The position numbers and the translations under genes are program-made. Below are positions 25,268 through 34,408 of a stretch of DNA of 45,065 bases, piece after piece. The DNA is taken from assembly GCA_018644665.1 (NCBI GenBank), contig JABGQA010000131.1, positions 1 to 45,065 on the forward strand, written 5' to 3'. Below the pieces are notes generated by a model. It searched no databases. It saw only the letters and a list, made by a program, of their open reading frames with translations, and was not told where the DNA came from. This stretch comes from Candidatus Poribacteria bacterium (GTDB lineage Bacteria > Poribacteria > WGA-4E > GCA-2687025). How positions within the stretch are numbered: position 1 is the first letter of the stretch; each line of letters opens with the position of its first letter.

Positions 25268-27913
25268 ATGACCAACACGACGACCGACCGAGGCCCGACC
25301 GCCGCGCAGATCGCCGACCGGCTCGATGCGCGACGCTCCGGCGAAGGATGGATCGCCAAATGCCCCGCGCACGACGACAACCACCCCTCGCTGTCTATAG
25401 GCGCGGGTGACGATGGGACGCTGCTCCTGCACTGCTTCGCGGGCTGCGGGTTCGAGGAGATCGCCCGCGCGTTGAACATCACGCGACGCGCCAACGGCGA
25501 CCGCGACGGCGCGCCCGAACCGACCTACACCTACTGCGACGCCCATGGCGAAGTCGCGTTCGGCGTCGTGCGGCTCGGGTCGGGCGCGGCCAAGGCGTTC
25601 CGGCAGGTGCATCCCGAGGGCGACCGGTGGGCGTGGGGACGCGGCGATGCGCCGCTCGTGCCGTATCGCCTGCCCGCAGTGGTCGACGCCGTGCGGGCAG
25701 GGGAGATCGTGGCGATCGTCGAGGGGGAGAAGGACGCCGACGCACTGGCCGCACAGGGCATCGCCGCGACGACGAATGTAGGCGGGGCGGGCAAGTGGAA
25801 GGCGTCCTACACCGACTACTTCCAGGACGCGCGCGTCGCCATCCTGCCGGACAGCGACGCCCCGGGCAGGCAGCACGCGCAACAGGTCGCGTCGATGCTG
25901 CGCGGGCGGGCGGCGTCGGTGAAGGTGCTGGAGCTTCCCGACCTGCCGCCCAAGGGCGACGTCAGCAACTGGCTTGAAGCCGGCGGGACGGCCGACCAAC
26001 TGCGCGCGCTCATCAGCCGACAGGACGAGTGGCGCCCCGGTATGACAACGCCAACAGCGACCGCGCCCGACTGGACGGCGCCCGCGCTACCCGATGCCGT
26101 CCGTCGCGTCGAAGAGGAACGCGTGGGCGTGTGCCCGTGGCTCGAGGAATACGTCGCGTTCGCCGAGGTGGAATCGCCACGGTCGCCGCGCGACTTCCAC
26201 GTCGCCATCGCGTGCTGGTTGCTGGCGACCGTCGCGGCGCGGCGCGTGCGCGCGGACTTCGGCGGCGACCGATACACGCCATTCCAGGCGCTACTCGTCG
26301 CGCCATCGACAGACTGGGCGAAGACCAGCTCGAAGAACGTCGGCCTGGGACTGCTCCGGCACGCCGACCTCGAGTTCCTGCTCGCGCCCGATGACTCCAC
26401 CCCTCAGGCTCTGCTCTCCTCGATGGCGACCAAGGCATCCTACGACGTGCGCGGCCTCGACGCGGCCGGGCGCGCACAACTCGCGCGACGTGTCGCCTTC
26501 GCGGCGCAGAAGGGGTGGTACTGCGAGGAGTTCGGCGGCCACCTGCGCAAGATGGCCCGCGCGGATTCCGCCCACGCCGAGTTCCACGCGTTGTTCCGCC
26601 GCCTCTACGACATGCCCAGCTCATACCGCTACGCCACCATCACCCGCGGCGAGGACGCCATCGAGCAGCCGAGCCTGTCCACGCTGGGCAACCTGACGCC
26701 GACCGACCTCGAACCGTTCGCGCGGCGCGCCGAGGCGATGTGGGCCGACGGGTTCTGGGCGCGGTTCGCAACGATCGCCGTGCCGCCCGACGCGACGCCG
26801 TCGCTGGCGCGGTTCCCCGACCGCAAGCGCGTCTACCCGTCGGCGCTGACGGAACCGCTGCGGACGTGGCACGCACGTCTCGGCGTGCCGACGGTCGCCT
26901 TCGAGGACATCCTCGACGCGGACGGCAAGACGACGGGCAAGGCGCGCGCGATCTTCGACCGGCCCGATGGCGACCTCATAGGCCTGCCGCCCGAGGTCGT
27001 GGACCTGTTCTACGGCTACGAACGCGCGCTCGTCGGCGTCCGAGTGGGCGGCGCGTGGAGGTCGCCGGCGCTGACGCCGAACTATGGACGCCTGCCGCAG
27101 AAGTGCCTGTCGTTGGCGCTGCTGTTCGCGTCGCTCGCCGGGCGCGGTACCGTCCATGTTGGCGATTGGGCGCTGGCGCAGCACATCGTCGAGGGGTGGC
27201 GACGCGGCCTGCACATCGTGTGGGCGACCGCTCAGGGCGCGACGCCCGTGGAAAAGAGCGACGGCGAACGGCTGATCGACGGTCTCGCCGCGCTCTCGGC
27301 TGACCTCGACGCCGCCGGTGGCATTGGGTCGCAGGCGTTGCTCACGGCGTTGCGTGAACGCGATCCGCGTTACGACGGGTGGTCGCTCAAGAAGCTCGCG
27401 ACCACGATGGAGGCGACCGGCATCGCCAGAGGCCGCATCACGGCCGAGGACGGAGCGCGCGCGCGGGGGTACGTGGTCTCGGAGATCCTCGCTGCCGTGC
27501 GGCTCCACAACGCGTCCGTCCCATGTGACGCGCCGGATCACCCGAGCGCGGGCATGCCGTCCGTCGTGTCCCTGCCGTCCCTCCCGGCCCTCCCGTCCAC
27601 AGCCGACCCGCATAGTGACGGGGTCGGGACACGTGGGACACGAGGGACACGAGGGACACGTCATCTCGGAGACGCGGAAGCCGAAGCCGCCGAGGAGCGC
27701 GCAGCGATCATGGAACACGACGGTGGTCTGGCCCGCGCGGAAGCGGAGGAACTCGCGGCGGGCGCCGTTGGGATGTTCGGCGACCCCGGGGGCCTCGCCC
27801 TGGACGTGGAACTGGAAGCGGAGACTGAAGCGAAGCTGCGCGCGTCCGCGATGCGGCTGCGAGAGAGGCCCGCTGCGAGCATCTGTCGGCGTGTCCGACC
27901 GACCCCATCCTAA
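25268..27913 (+). CDS. Orphan primase-like protein (CHC2 zinc finger, TOPRIM, DUF3987-like)
   Basis: An 881-residue protein of the mobile-element replication type. Residues about 20-70 carry a CHC2-like zinc finger (KCPAHDDNHPSLSI ... LLHCFAGCGFEEIA). A TOPRIM domain at about 150-230 shows IVEGEKDADAL and ILPDSDAPG. Residues about 280-640 resemble the DUF3987 helicase-like region of phage and plasmid primases, but no canonical Walker A is visible. The tail is low complexity with GTR repeats and ends inside a dispersed palindromic repeat that supplies the last residues and the stop. No integrase, repressor or portal gene is adjacent, so it is probably a relic of an integrated element. ATG at 25268. 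Confidence 0.8.
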   Translation: MTNTTTDRGPTAAQIADRLDARRSGEGWIAKCPAHDDNHPSLSIGAGDDGTLLLHCFAGCGFEEIARALNITRRANGDRDGAPEPTYTYCDAHGEVAFGVVRLGSGAAKAFRQVHPEGDRWAWGRGDAPLVPYRLPAVVDAVRAGEIVAIVEGEKDADALAAQGIAATTNVGGAGKWKASYTDYFQDARVAILPDSDAPGRQHAQQVASMLRGRAASVKVLELPDLPPKGDVSNWLEAGGTADQLRALISRQDEWRPGMTTPTATAPDWTAPALPDAVRRVEEERVGVCPWLEEYVAFAEVESPRSPRDFHVAIACWLLATVAARRVRADFGGDRYTPFQALLVAPSTDWAKTSSKNVGLGLLRHADLEFLLAPDDSTPQALLSSMATKASYDVRGLDAAGRAQLARRVAFAAQKGWYCEEFGGHLRKMARADSAHAEFHALFRRLYDMPSSYRYATITRGEDAIEQPSLSTLGNLTPTDLEPFARRAEAMWADGFWARFATIAVPPDATPSLARFPDRKRVYPSALTEPLRTWHARLGVPTVAFEDILDADGKTTGKARAIFDRPDGDLIGLPPEVVDLFYGYERALVGVRVGGAWRSPALTPNYGRLPQKCLSLALLFASLAGRGTVHVGDWALAQHIVEGWRRGLHIVWATAQGATPVEKSDGERLIDGLAALSADLDAAGGIGSQALLTALRERDPRYDGWSLKKLATTMEATGIARGRITAEDGARARGYVVSEILAAVRLHNASVPCDAPDHPSAGMPSVVSLPSLPALPSTADPHSDGVGTRGTRGTRGTRHLGDAEAEAAEERAAIMEHDGGLARAEAEELAAGAVGMFGDPGGLALDVELEAETEAKLRASAMRLRERPAASICRRVRPTPS
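27626..27661 (+). repeat. Four 9-bp tandem repeats
   Basis: Four units of GGGACACGT/A in frame, encoding GTR four times in the disordered tail of the primase-like protein. A site prone to in-frame length change. Confidence 0.85.
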
Positions 27914-27941
27914 CCTTCCCCAGTAAGGGAAGGCATTCACG
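27887..27941 (+). repeat. Palindromic dispersed repeat, copy A
   Basis: Begins GGCGTGTCCGACC, then CATCCTAACCTTCCC, a hairpin CCTTCCC/GGGAAGG, and ends GGCATTCACG. It overlaps the 3' end of the primase-like gene, whose TAA stop lies in CATCCTAACC. Confidence 0.8.
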
Positions 27942-27970
27942 CTCGTCCTGCGCCACGCGGCATCGAACAC

Positions 27971-28064
27971 ACTCGCCGCGAAGAACCATTGGTTCGCGAC
28001 AGGAGCTGCCGGCGTGTCCGACCCACCCCATCCTAACCTTCCCCAGTGAGGGAAGGCATTCACG
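27971..28064 (+). repeat. Palindromic dispersed repeat, copy B
   Basis: The same 55-base core as copy A (28010-28064, about three differences), here with an added palindrome GAACCATTGGTTC upstream (about 27983-27995). Distance between cores is 123 bases. Confidence 0.8.
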
Positions 28065-28273
28065 TGCGGTCGACGCGAGCGGCGGCGTCCCCTGTGCGAC
28101 TACATCGGTCGCGCCGTCTGCCGAGTGCGAAGAGGCGACCCGCGCGGCCTTCCACGGAAGCGCGATGCACTCTTACAGTCTTCGGGGCGTCGCCGGCCGC
28201 GGCGGCGTTGCGGAGCCGGTGTCGCTACCGACCGTTTCTAGGGCCGATACAAGGATAGGGAGCGTGGGGGTAT

Positions 28274-28468
28274 ATGGAAGCCTTTGGTATCATCGGGATG
28301 TCTGTGGGGTCGTCGGCGCTCGTCTTCGCGCTGTTGGCGCTCGTGCAGGCCGGCGCCGCGCAGACCAAGGTGAAAGAACTGCAGGCTGCGATTGAGGAGC
28401 GCCTCGGGCCGCTCACACCGACAGGCGAAGCCGGGAGCGAGTCCTCTACCGACGACCGCCAGTCGTAG
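28274..28468 (+). CDS. Small single-helix membrane protein
   Basis: A 64-residue frame: one hydrophobic helix (IIGMSVGSSALVFALLALVQA, shortened), then a helical charged stretch (TKVKELQAAIEERLG) and a polar tail. The pattern is that of a small inner-membrane protein with a cytoplasmic coil. The ATG at 28274 has GGGAG and a G-rich stretch upstream. Composition differs from nearby shadow frames, so it is probably real. Function unknown. Confidence 0.5.
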   Translation: MEAFGIIGMSVGSSALVFALLALVQAGAAQTKVKELQAAIEERLGPLTPTGEAGSESSTDDRQS

Positions 28469-28639
28469 CAGCCGCGTCGTTCGCGCGGTTCCCGCCAGGC
28501 TGTGGGGCAGGAAGGAACGCCGCACGTGCCGGGCAGGCCAGTTCGCGGACAGGTCCGCTACCAATACGAACGCACGGCTGCGGGTGTACGGCTGCGGGTG
28601 CACAGGGAGTTGGGGCGCGACGAGGCCGACGCGGGCCGC

Positions 28640-30475
28640 CTAGCCGTGCAGCCAGGAGTCCTTGTCCTCTTGCAGACGGAACTGCTTGCGGAACATCTCG
28701 CCGTACATGCCGTCTTCGACCTCGAGGAGTTCGGCGTGCGGGCCCATCTCCTCGATACGGCCCTCCTTCATGACGACGATCTTATCCGCCTGCATCACGG
28801 TGGACAGACGGTGCGCGATCACGAACGTCGTGCGCCCCTTCATGAGCCGCTCGAGCGCCTGCTGGATCGCGTGCTCCGACTCGGTGTCCAGGGCTGACGT
28901 CGCTTCGTCCAGGATGAGCAGCCGCGGGTTGCGCAGGATCGTCCGCGCGATCGCGATCCGTTGACGCTGTCCGCCGGATAGCCTGCCGCCGCGCTCACCG
29001 ACCTCCGTCTCGTAGCCCTCGGAGAGTTCCTCGGTGACGAACGTGTGCGCGTTCGCGTCGATCGCGGCCTGCACGACCTCCTGGTCCGTCGCCGTCGGGC
29101 GACCGTAGCGGATGTTCTCCGCCACGCTGCCGCGGAACAGGATGTTCTCCTGCAACACGACGCCGATCTGCGCGCGCAACGACTTGGTCTTCACCTTCCG
29201 AATGTCGTGACCGTCGATGGTCACGCGGCCTTCCTCGGGATCGTAGAAGCGCGCCAACAGGTTGATCACGGTCGTCTTGCCGCAACCGCTCGGGCCGACG
29301 AGCGCGACCATGGAGTCCGGCTGCGCTTCGAAGCTGATGCCTCGTAGCACGGGCTTCTCCGGGTCATACGAGAAGTGGACGTCCTCGAACGCCGCGGAGC
29401 CCTCGATCGCGGGCATCGGGTACGCGTCGTCGGACTCCTCGACGGTCGGTTCCGAGTCGAGCACGCCGAACACGCGCTCGGCCGAGACGAGCGAACTCTG
29501 GATCGTCGTGTTCACGTTCACGAGGTTCATCACCGGGCCGTACATGCGCGCCAGGTAAGACTGGAACAGCACCATCGCGCCGAGCGTGAACCCGTCCATC
29601 TCCAGGCCCGCATCCCTGAGGACGAACCGGCCGCCCCACCACAGCACCAACCCCACGCCCACCTGCTGGATCAGCCCGAGGATGCTCCCCATGGCCGTCG
29701 ACAGCGTGTTGGCGCGTATCTGGTAGTGGTACGTCTGGCGCATCGAACTGAACGCCTTCTTCTCCTCGTACTTCTCCTGACCGAACGCCTTGACGACCTT
29801 CGCGCCGGCGACCGCCTCGTACAGCCCGCCGTAGATCTCGCCCCATTTGTGCCGCAGCAGCCGCCACGTCCGCTTCATCTTCTTGACGAAGAAGCGGTTC
29901 GTGAGCACGTAAGGCGGCACGATGCTGAGAGCCAGCAGCGTCAGAAACCAGTCCTTGTAGAACAGGATGCCGAGCATCCAGATCATCATGATCGCGTCGC
30001 GGACCACGTTGATCGTGGTGCCGGTGATCATCCCAGAGAGCTGCCCCACGTCGCCCGTGATACGCGACATGATCTGACCGGTGCCCTGCGTGTCGAAGAA
30101 CCGCATGGACAGCTCTTGCAGGTGCGAGAACACCTCGTTGCGCATGTCGAACACGACGCGGTTGCTCGTCCAGGTCATCACCCACGTGCGGATGAACGAC
30201 AGGATCCCCGACACGATGCGGAAGCCGAGGATGAAGAGGAACGCCGCGAACAGCCAATTGCTCGGCGAGTACTCGCGCTCCCAGAAGAAGAACACCTTGT
30301 GCGTGACGCTGTCCTGGCCGATGTAGTCGGGATGCAGGACTTTGTCGATGATGAACGGCATCACCAGCGGCGGAATGGCGCCCATCAGCCCGTCGAGGAT
30401 GATCAACGTAAAGCCGAAGAGCAGAATCCACTTGTACGGCTTGGCGTACTTGTAGAGTCGGAGCAGTTCCTTCAT
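28640..30475 (-). CDS. ABC exporter, fused permease and ATPase (MsbA/multidrug type)
   Basis: A 611-residue half-transporter that would work as a homodimer in the inner membrane, moving lipids, peptides or drugs outward. Six helices lie in residues 1-330. The nucleotide-binding domain (about 350-600) is complete: Walker A GPSGCGKTT, Q-loop VLQENILF, signature LSGGQRQRIAIA, Walker B LLILDEATSALD and H-loop VIAHRLST. The start ATG at 30475 lies 4 bases after the end of the BtrH-like gene, so the two form one transcript. The substrate is not visible from sequence. Confidence 0.93.
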   Translation of the reverse strand: MKELLRLYKYAKPYKWILLFGFTLIILDGLMGAIPPLVMPFIIDKVLHPDYIGQDSVTHKVFFFWEREYSPSNWLFAAFLFILGFRIVSGILSFIRTWVMTWTSNRVVFDMRNEVFSHLQELSMRFFDTQGTGQIMSRITGDVGQLSGMITGTTINVVRDAIMMIWMLGILFYKDWFLTLLALSIVPPYVLTNRFFVKKMKRTWRLLRHKWGEIYGGLYEAVAGAKVVKAFGQEKYEEKKAFSSMRQTYHYQIRANTLSTAMGSILGLIQQVGVGLVLWWGGRFVLRDAGLEMDGFTLGAMVLFQSYLARMYGPVMNLVNVNTTIQSSLVSAERVFGVLDSEPTVEESDDAYPMPAIEGSAAFEDVHFSYDPEKPVLRGISFEAQPDSMVALVGPSGCGKTTVINLLARFYDPEEGRVTIDGHDIRKVKTKSLRAQIGVVLQENILFRGSVAENIRYGRPTATDQEVVQAAIDANAHTFVTEELSEGYETEVGERGGRLSGGQRQRIAIARTILRNPRLLILDEATSALDTESEHAIQQALERLMKGRTTFVIAHRLSTVMQADKIVVMKEGRIEEMGPHAELLEVEDGMYGEMFRKQFRLQEDKDSWLHG

Positions 30476-30479
30476 GGCA

Positions 30480-31613
30480 CTACATCCGGGTCTTTTCGCT
30501 GATGTTGATGATGCGCTGGATGTCGTCGATCGACTTGCGCTCGGAGTCGTGCGCGCGTTCCAACGGCTTCGACGCCGACTGGCAGGCTCGGAAGAACTTC
30601 CGCATGTACGACCGCCGCGAGGCGTCCTCCTCCGCCGCGAGAACGAACCGAACGCCGGAGCGCGAGATGCGGCTCGGGTGCCGATGGAGCGCCGACTCTA
30701 GCTGACCGACGGTTTCCGTGAGGAACTTGATCGCCCCCGCCAGCGCCTCGGGCTGGCCTTCCTCCTCGAAGATGCCCTCCGCGCTCTGAAGGAAACCGAC
30801 GCCCGCGCGACGACTATCGATCAGTTGCTGCGACGACGCGCCGTTCCAGTCCGCGATCCGCGCGAGTTCCGCGTACGTGACGCGCGAGAGGTCGCGCTTC
30901 GCGCGCAGCACGCCGATCATGCTGTCGTATGCCAGCAGCCCGACGGCGCAGCCGCGGACACGGCGTTCGGCACGCGCGATCTTCCGCGCGCGGCGGAATG
31001 CCCCGCGATAGACCTGCTCCGGCTTCGGTTCTCGGTCGCGCTCGCCGATGCTGAACACGTAGTAGCCGTAGAGTCCGAGTTCGAGGTACCCCTCCGTGGC
31101 GGCCATGCTGGCTTCCACCTCGGCGCGGGTCATGTGGTCTTCTTTGCCGAGGAGGCGCACGCGCAGGCCGGGCGACAGCAACGGGAACTCGTCGCCGAAC
31201 TGCAGGATCACCGGGCGGTCTTCGTCGTGATGCGCCATCACGGCGTCCATCGCTTCCTCGCGCGTCTCGTGGAACTCGATGGTGTGGTTGTATCCGAGGG
31301 CGCCGCACAGCGCGCGCAGGGGGTTGTGCAGGAAAACCGACCCGCTGCGGCCTGGATTCGCGCGGTCGTAGAACAGGCGGAACGCCTCGCCGGAGACGCC
31401 CATCAGGACCGCGTTCGTGAGGTCCTCGCCAATGTGGGAGAAGTACGCTTGGACGCTGTCCAGATAGCTCAGCGGGAGTATCGGCTCAGCGGGAGCGTCG
31501 CCTGCGCGGCGGGCGAGGGGCTCGGGCGCGTCCGTGGTCTGCGATGATCTGTCACCCGCGTCCCCCGTGGGGGTCGCCCCCGCCATTGGCGGGTGGGTTT
31601 CTTCGGAACTCAT
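30480..31613 (-). CDS. BtrH-like (peptidase-C39-like fold) protein
   Basis: A 377-residue protein whose middle part (about 50-150: YLDSVQAYF, VLMGVSGEAFRLFYDR, NPLRALCGALGYN) resembles the N-terminal domain of butirosin biosynthesis protein BtrH and related C39-peptidase-like acyl-transfer proteins. The first 45 residues are disordered. Conserved Cys and His candidates are in ALCGALGYNH. The C-terminal 200 residues are helical and show FLTETVGQLESALHR. Such proteins can transfer acyl groups or process peptides; here the role is unknown. It is tightly coupled to the ABC exporter, which hints at making or handling an exported molecule. Confidence 0.5.
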   Translation of the reverse strand: MSSEETHPPMAGATPTGDAGDRSSQTTDAPEPLARRAGDAPAEPILPLSYLDSVQAYFSHIGEDLTNAVLMGVSGEAFRLFYDRANPGRSGSVFLHNPLRALCGALGYNHTIEFHETREEAMDAVMAHHDEDRPVILQFGDEFPLLSPGLRVRLLGKEDHMTRAEVEASMAATEGYLELGLYGYYVFSIGERDREPKPEQVYRGAFRRARKIARAERRVRGCAVGLLAYDSMIGVLRAKRDLSRVTYAELARIADWNGASSQQLIDSRRAGVGFLQSAEGIFEEEGQPEALAGAIKFLTETVGQLESALHRHPSRISRSGVRFVLAAEEDASRRSYMRKFFRACQSASKPLERAHDSERKSIDDIQRIINISEKTRM

Positions 31614-31655
31614 GAGCGGTGACGGGAAGCCTGACCCCCGTCGTTCGCCCTCCTA

Positions 31656-33533
31656 CTAGCCGTCATGTTCCGCGTCGCCCGTCTCGGCGGCATGCGAAAC
31701 CAACAGATGAGCATAATGCTCGAGCATATGGCGATGCAGTTCGTAGTCCACCGCCTCGGCCGTGGGCAACTCCAGAAGCCTGCCGAGCACGCCTCGCGCC
31801 TCCTGGATCGTCGTGCTCCGTATCACACGCTTGATCTGCGGGATGGAGGCGGCGCTCATGCTCAGGCGGTGGACGCCCATGCCAATCAAGGGTAGCACGT
31901 AGAACGGATCGCCTGCCATCTCGCCGCACACGGTCACCGGCGTATCTCGTAGCGCCCCTTCGTCCGCGACGCGCTTCAAGGCGCGCAACACTCCGGGGTG
32001 ATACGGCTCCGACACCATGGTCCTATCCATATACGTGCGATCCAGCCCGAGCGAGTACGGTATCAGGTCGTTTGTCCCGATGCTGAGGAAGTCCGCCTCT
32101 TCAGCCAACAGATCAGCAACGGTCACCGCGGACGGAAGTTCGATCATCGCGCCAATAATGAGGCGGTCCGCGCATGGGACGCCGTCGCGTTCGAGTTGCT
32201 CACGCGCCCTCGTGACGGCGTTCTTGCCCGCCCGGAACTCGGCGACTCCGGGCACCATCGGGAACATCACGCGGGCATCGCCGTGGGCGCAGGCGCGCCA
32301 TAGCGCGCGTAGCTGCGCCTCCCACACCTCCGGGTACCGCAGGCAGAGACGCAAGCCGCGGACGTTCTCGACGCCTTCGGCGCGCGGGGCGGCGTCCAGA
32401 AGCGGGAGCACCTTCTCGCCCCCGAGATCGACGGTGCGGAACGTCACCGGCCGTCCCCGCGCGTCGGCCAGGATGCTGCAGTACTTCTCGTACAGCTCGT
32501 CCTCGGTCGGGAGCGACTCGGACGCGAGGTAGGCGTACTCCGTGCGATAGAGCCCGACGCCGTCGGCGGCCTGGGCTTCGCCCTGAGCCAGTTCGTGTGA
32601 GTCTGCGAGTTCCAGGTTCGTCAGCAGGTGGATGCGCGTGCCGTCGCGCGTTACGCCGGGCTCCGTGGCGAGTTGGTCGAACGTCCGCTCGAACTGCTCG
32701 CGCCGCTGTCGTTGCGCGCCGTAGGCGTCGATCTCCTCCTGCGTCGGGTCGATCGTGAGGACGCCGCGGGTGCCGTCGAGGATGCCGATCACGCCGTCGG
32801 CCAGCGACATCAGAGCGGAACCCAGGCCGACAACGGCGGGTAGCTGGAGCGTGTTCGCCAGGATGGCGACGTGCGACAGTGGCCCACCGCGCTCGGTGGC
32901 CAGCCCGAGCACCTTGTCCTTGGGCAGGAGCACCGTGTCCGACGGCGTCAGTTCCGACGCGACGATGATGTGCGGCTCGTCGAAGTCGAGATCGTAGCTG
33001 CGGTCGGCGCCGTCGTCGGCCTCGGTCAGGCTGTACATCAGGTGGCGCATCACGTCCTGGACGTCGGCCGCCTTCTCCTGGAAGTAGCGGTCGTCCAGGT
33101 CCAGAAACGCCTCGGTGATGTCGCGCACGAACACGGTGACGGCGCTGTCGGCGGTCCGGTGGTTGTCGAGGATTTCCTTGCGCACGCGGTCGCGGAACAT
33201 CGGGTCGTCCAGGATCGACATGTGCGACTGGAAGATGAACCCCTCCGTCACATCCGTGTCCTGGGCGGTCAACCGCTCGCGGAGGTCGTCGATGGTCTGG
33301 CGCGTCCGCGCGATGGCCGCTTCGAGGCGCGCGTGCTCCGCGGCGGCCTGCCCCGGGGCGACGGCGCGATCCGCCGCGAGCCAGTCGTCCGGGGCGTGGA
33401 CGTATACGGGCCCCATCACGAGACCCGGCGACGCGGCGATCCCTGTGAGGATGCGCGGCGCGGCATCATCCTCTTGACCCGGGAGGATGCGGGTCAACGG
33501 CGATCCGACAGACGGGACGATCCGCGCGGTCAT
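31656..33533 (-). CDS. ptsI: PTS enzyme I (phosphoenolpyruvate-protein phosphotransferase)
   Basis: A 625-residue protein that takes phosphate from phosphoenolpyruvate and passes it to HPr. The N-terminal part opens LTGIAASPGLVMGPVYV. The phosphohistidine loop is GGPLSHVAILAN with His at about 221; most enzymes I have Thr where Leu stands and Arg where Asn stands. The PEP-binding barrel is well conserved: FRTVDLGGEKVLP, RTEYAYL, SIGTNDLIPYSLGLDR and VCGEMAGDP. No HPr or EII gene is in the window. Start ATG at 33533. It lies between a sugar isomerase and the BtrH-like gene on the same strand. Confidence 0.9.
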   Translation of the reverse strand: MTARIVPSVGSPLTRILPGQEDDAAPRILTGIAASPGLVMGPVYVHAPDDWLAADRAVAPGQAAAEHARLEAAIARTRQTIDDLRERLTAQDTDVTEGFIFQSHMSILDDPMFRDRVRKEILDNHRTADSAVTVFVRDITEAFLDLDDRYFQEKAADVQDVMRHLMYSLTEADDGADRSYDLDFDEPHIIVASELTPSDTVLLPKDKVLGLATERGGPLSHVAILANTLQLPAVVGLGSALMSLADGVIGILDGTRGVLTIDPTQEEIDAYGAQRQRREQFERTFDQLATEPGVTRDGTRIHLLTNLELADSHELAQGEAQAADGVGLYRTEYAYLASESLPTEDELYEKYCSILADARGRPVTFRTVDLGGEKVLPLLDAAPRAEGVENVRGLRLCLRYPEVWEAQLRALWRACAHGDARVMFPMVPGVAEFRAGKNAVTRAREQLERDGVPCADRLIIGAMIELPSAVTVADLLAEEADFLSIGTNDLIPYSLGLDRTYMDRTMVSEPYHPGVLRALKRVADEGALRDTPVTVCGEMAGDPFYVLPLIGMGVHRLSMSAASIPQIKRVIRSTTIQEARGVLGRLLELPTAEAVDYELHRHMLEHYAHLLVSHAAETGDAEHDG

Positions 33534-33600
33534 AGGGCACCGGGGCCGCTTCGGCCGGTTGGGCGCCGTCGGGCCGGGGCGACCCGACGACGCCGGACGG

Positions 33601-34374
33601 TTAGGCTGTTACGAGGCTCTTCGTGTACTCCAGGTTCTTCCGGTTCGACGCGTCGTTGTCGTCCTTCGTGGGCGTCTCGAGGGTCAGCCATCCGTCGTAG
33701 CCGGACGCGACGATCGCCGCGCCGACGGCCGCGAAGTCGACCTCCCCCTCGCCGAGGTGATTCCCGCCCGTGTCCTTCATGTGCAGAGCGGCGATGTACT
33801 TCGTGCCCATGCGCTCGATCTCGGCTACGGAGTCGTTCCCGCCGCTCGTGGCGTTGCCCATGTCGTAGTACACGCCCACGGAGTCGAGCCCGACGGCATC
33901 GACCAGGGCGATATGCTGAGCCGCGTTCAGCGTCGACTCGATGGCGAGCGTCACGCCGTACTTGCCCGCGACAGAGCCGGTTTCCTTGAGTCCGTCGACG
34001 AGCCGCGCGTCGGTGACCTTGTCGTCGGGAATCTTGCCGTTGCCGAAGAACGGCACGAGGATGAAGTCGACGCCGAACTGCGGCGCCATCCGCGACAGGT
34101 GGTTGAGCTTGCGGATGCCCTCCTGCCGGGTGTCATCGTCGTCGTTGAGGTAGGTATAGCTCGTGAACGCGCCGGGGGAAAACGCCGCCACGGCGATCCC
34201 GGCGTCGGCGGCGAGAGCCTCGGTCTGCTCCATGCCGGCTTCGCTGAAGAGCGGGTGGTCTTTGTAGTCGCCGCCGAGGCACAACTCGACGCCGTCGAAG
34301 CCCAACTCCGCGGCCTTCGCGAAACGCTCCTCGAACGGGACGCCCAACATGCCGTCCCTAATGCCGAACTGCAT
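33601..34374 (-). CDS. Sugar phosphate isomerase/epimerase, TIM barrel
   Basis: A 257-residue xylose-isomerase-like TIM barrel. Metal ligands are visible in the usual order: E in LAIESTLN, D in VYYDMGN, H in AALHMKD and E in LTLETPT. The early strand GFDGVELCLGG matches the family. It would isomerise or epimerise a keto sugar; the substrate is unknown. The start is ATG at 34374. It is downstream of a DUF993 protein by 34 bases, so the two likely share a transcript and pathway. Confidence 0.87.
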   Translation of the reverse strand: MQFGIRDGMLGVPFEERFAKAAELGFDGVELCLGGDYKDHPLFSEAGMEQTEALAADAGIAVAAFSPGAFTSYTYLNDDDDTRQEGIRKLNHLSRMAPQFGVDFILVPFFGNGKIPDDKVTDARLVDGLKETGSVAGKYGVTLAIESTLNAAQHIALVDAVGLDSVGVYYDMGNATSGGNDSVAEIERMGTKYIAALHMKDTGGNHLGEGEVDFAAVGAAIVASGYDGWLTLETPTKDDNDASNRKNLEYTKSLVTA

Positions 34375-34408
34375 TCTGTGGCCCTTCCGTGTCTACCGCG
34401 TGCTGTGT

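Noticed and set aside
24340..25494. 384-residue form of the lipoprotein
   Set aside because: The first 173 residues are arginine-rich and the lipoprotein signal peptide begins at 24975 after a ribosome site.
27626..27661. Short tandem repeats as a CRISPR array
   Set aside because: Units are 9 bases with no spacers and are in-frame coding sequence.
26621..28063. 480-residue minus-strand frame
   Set aside because: Antisense to the primase-like gene; arginine-rich, crosses both palindromic repeats, no motif.
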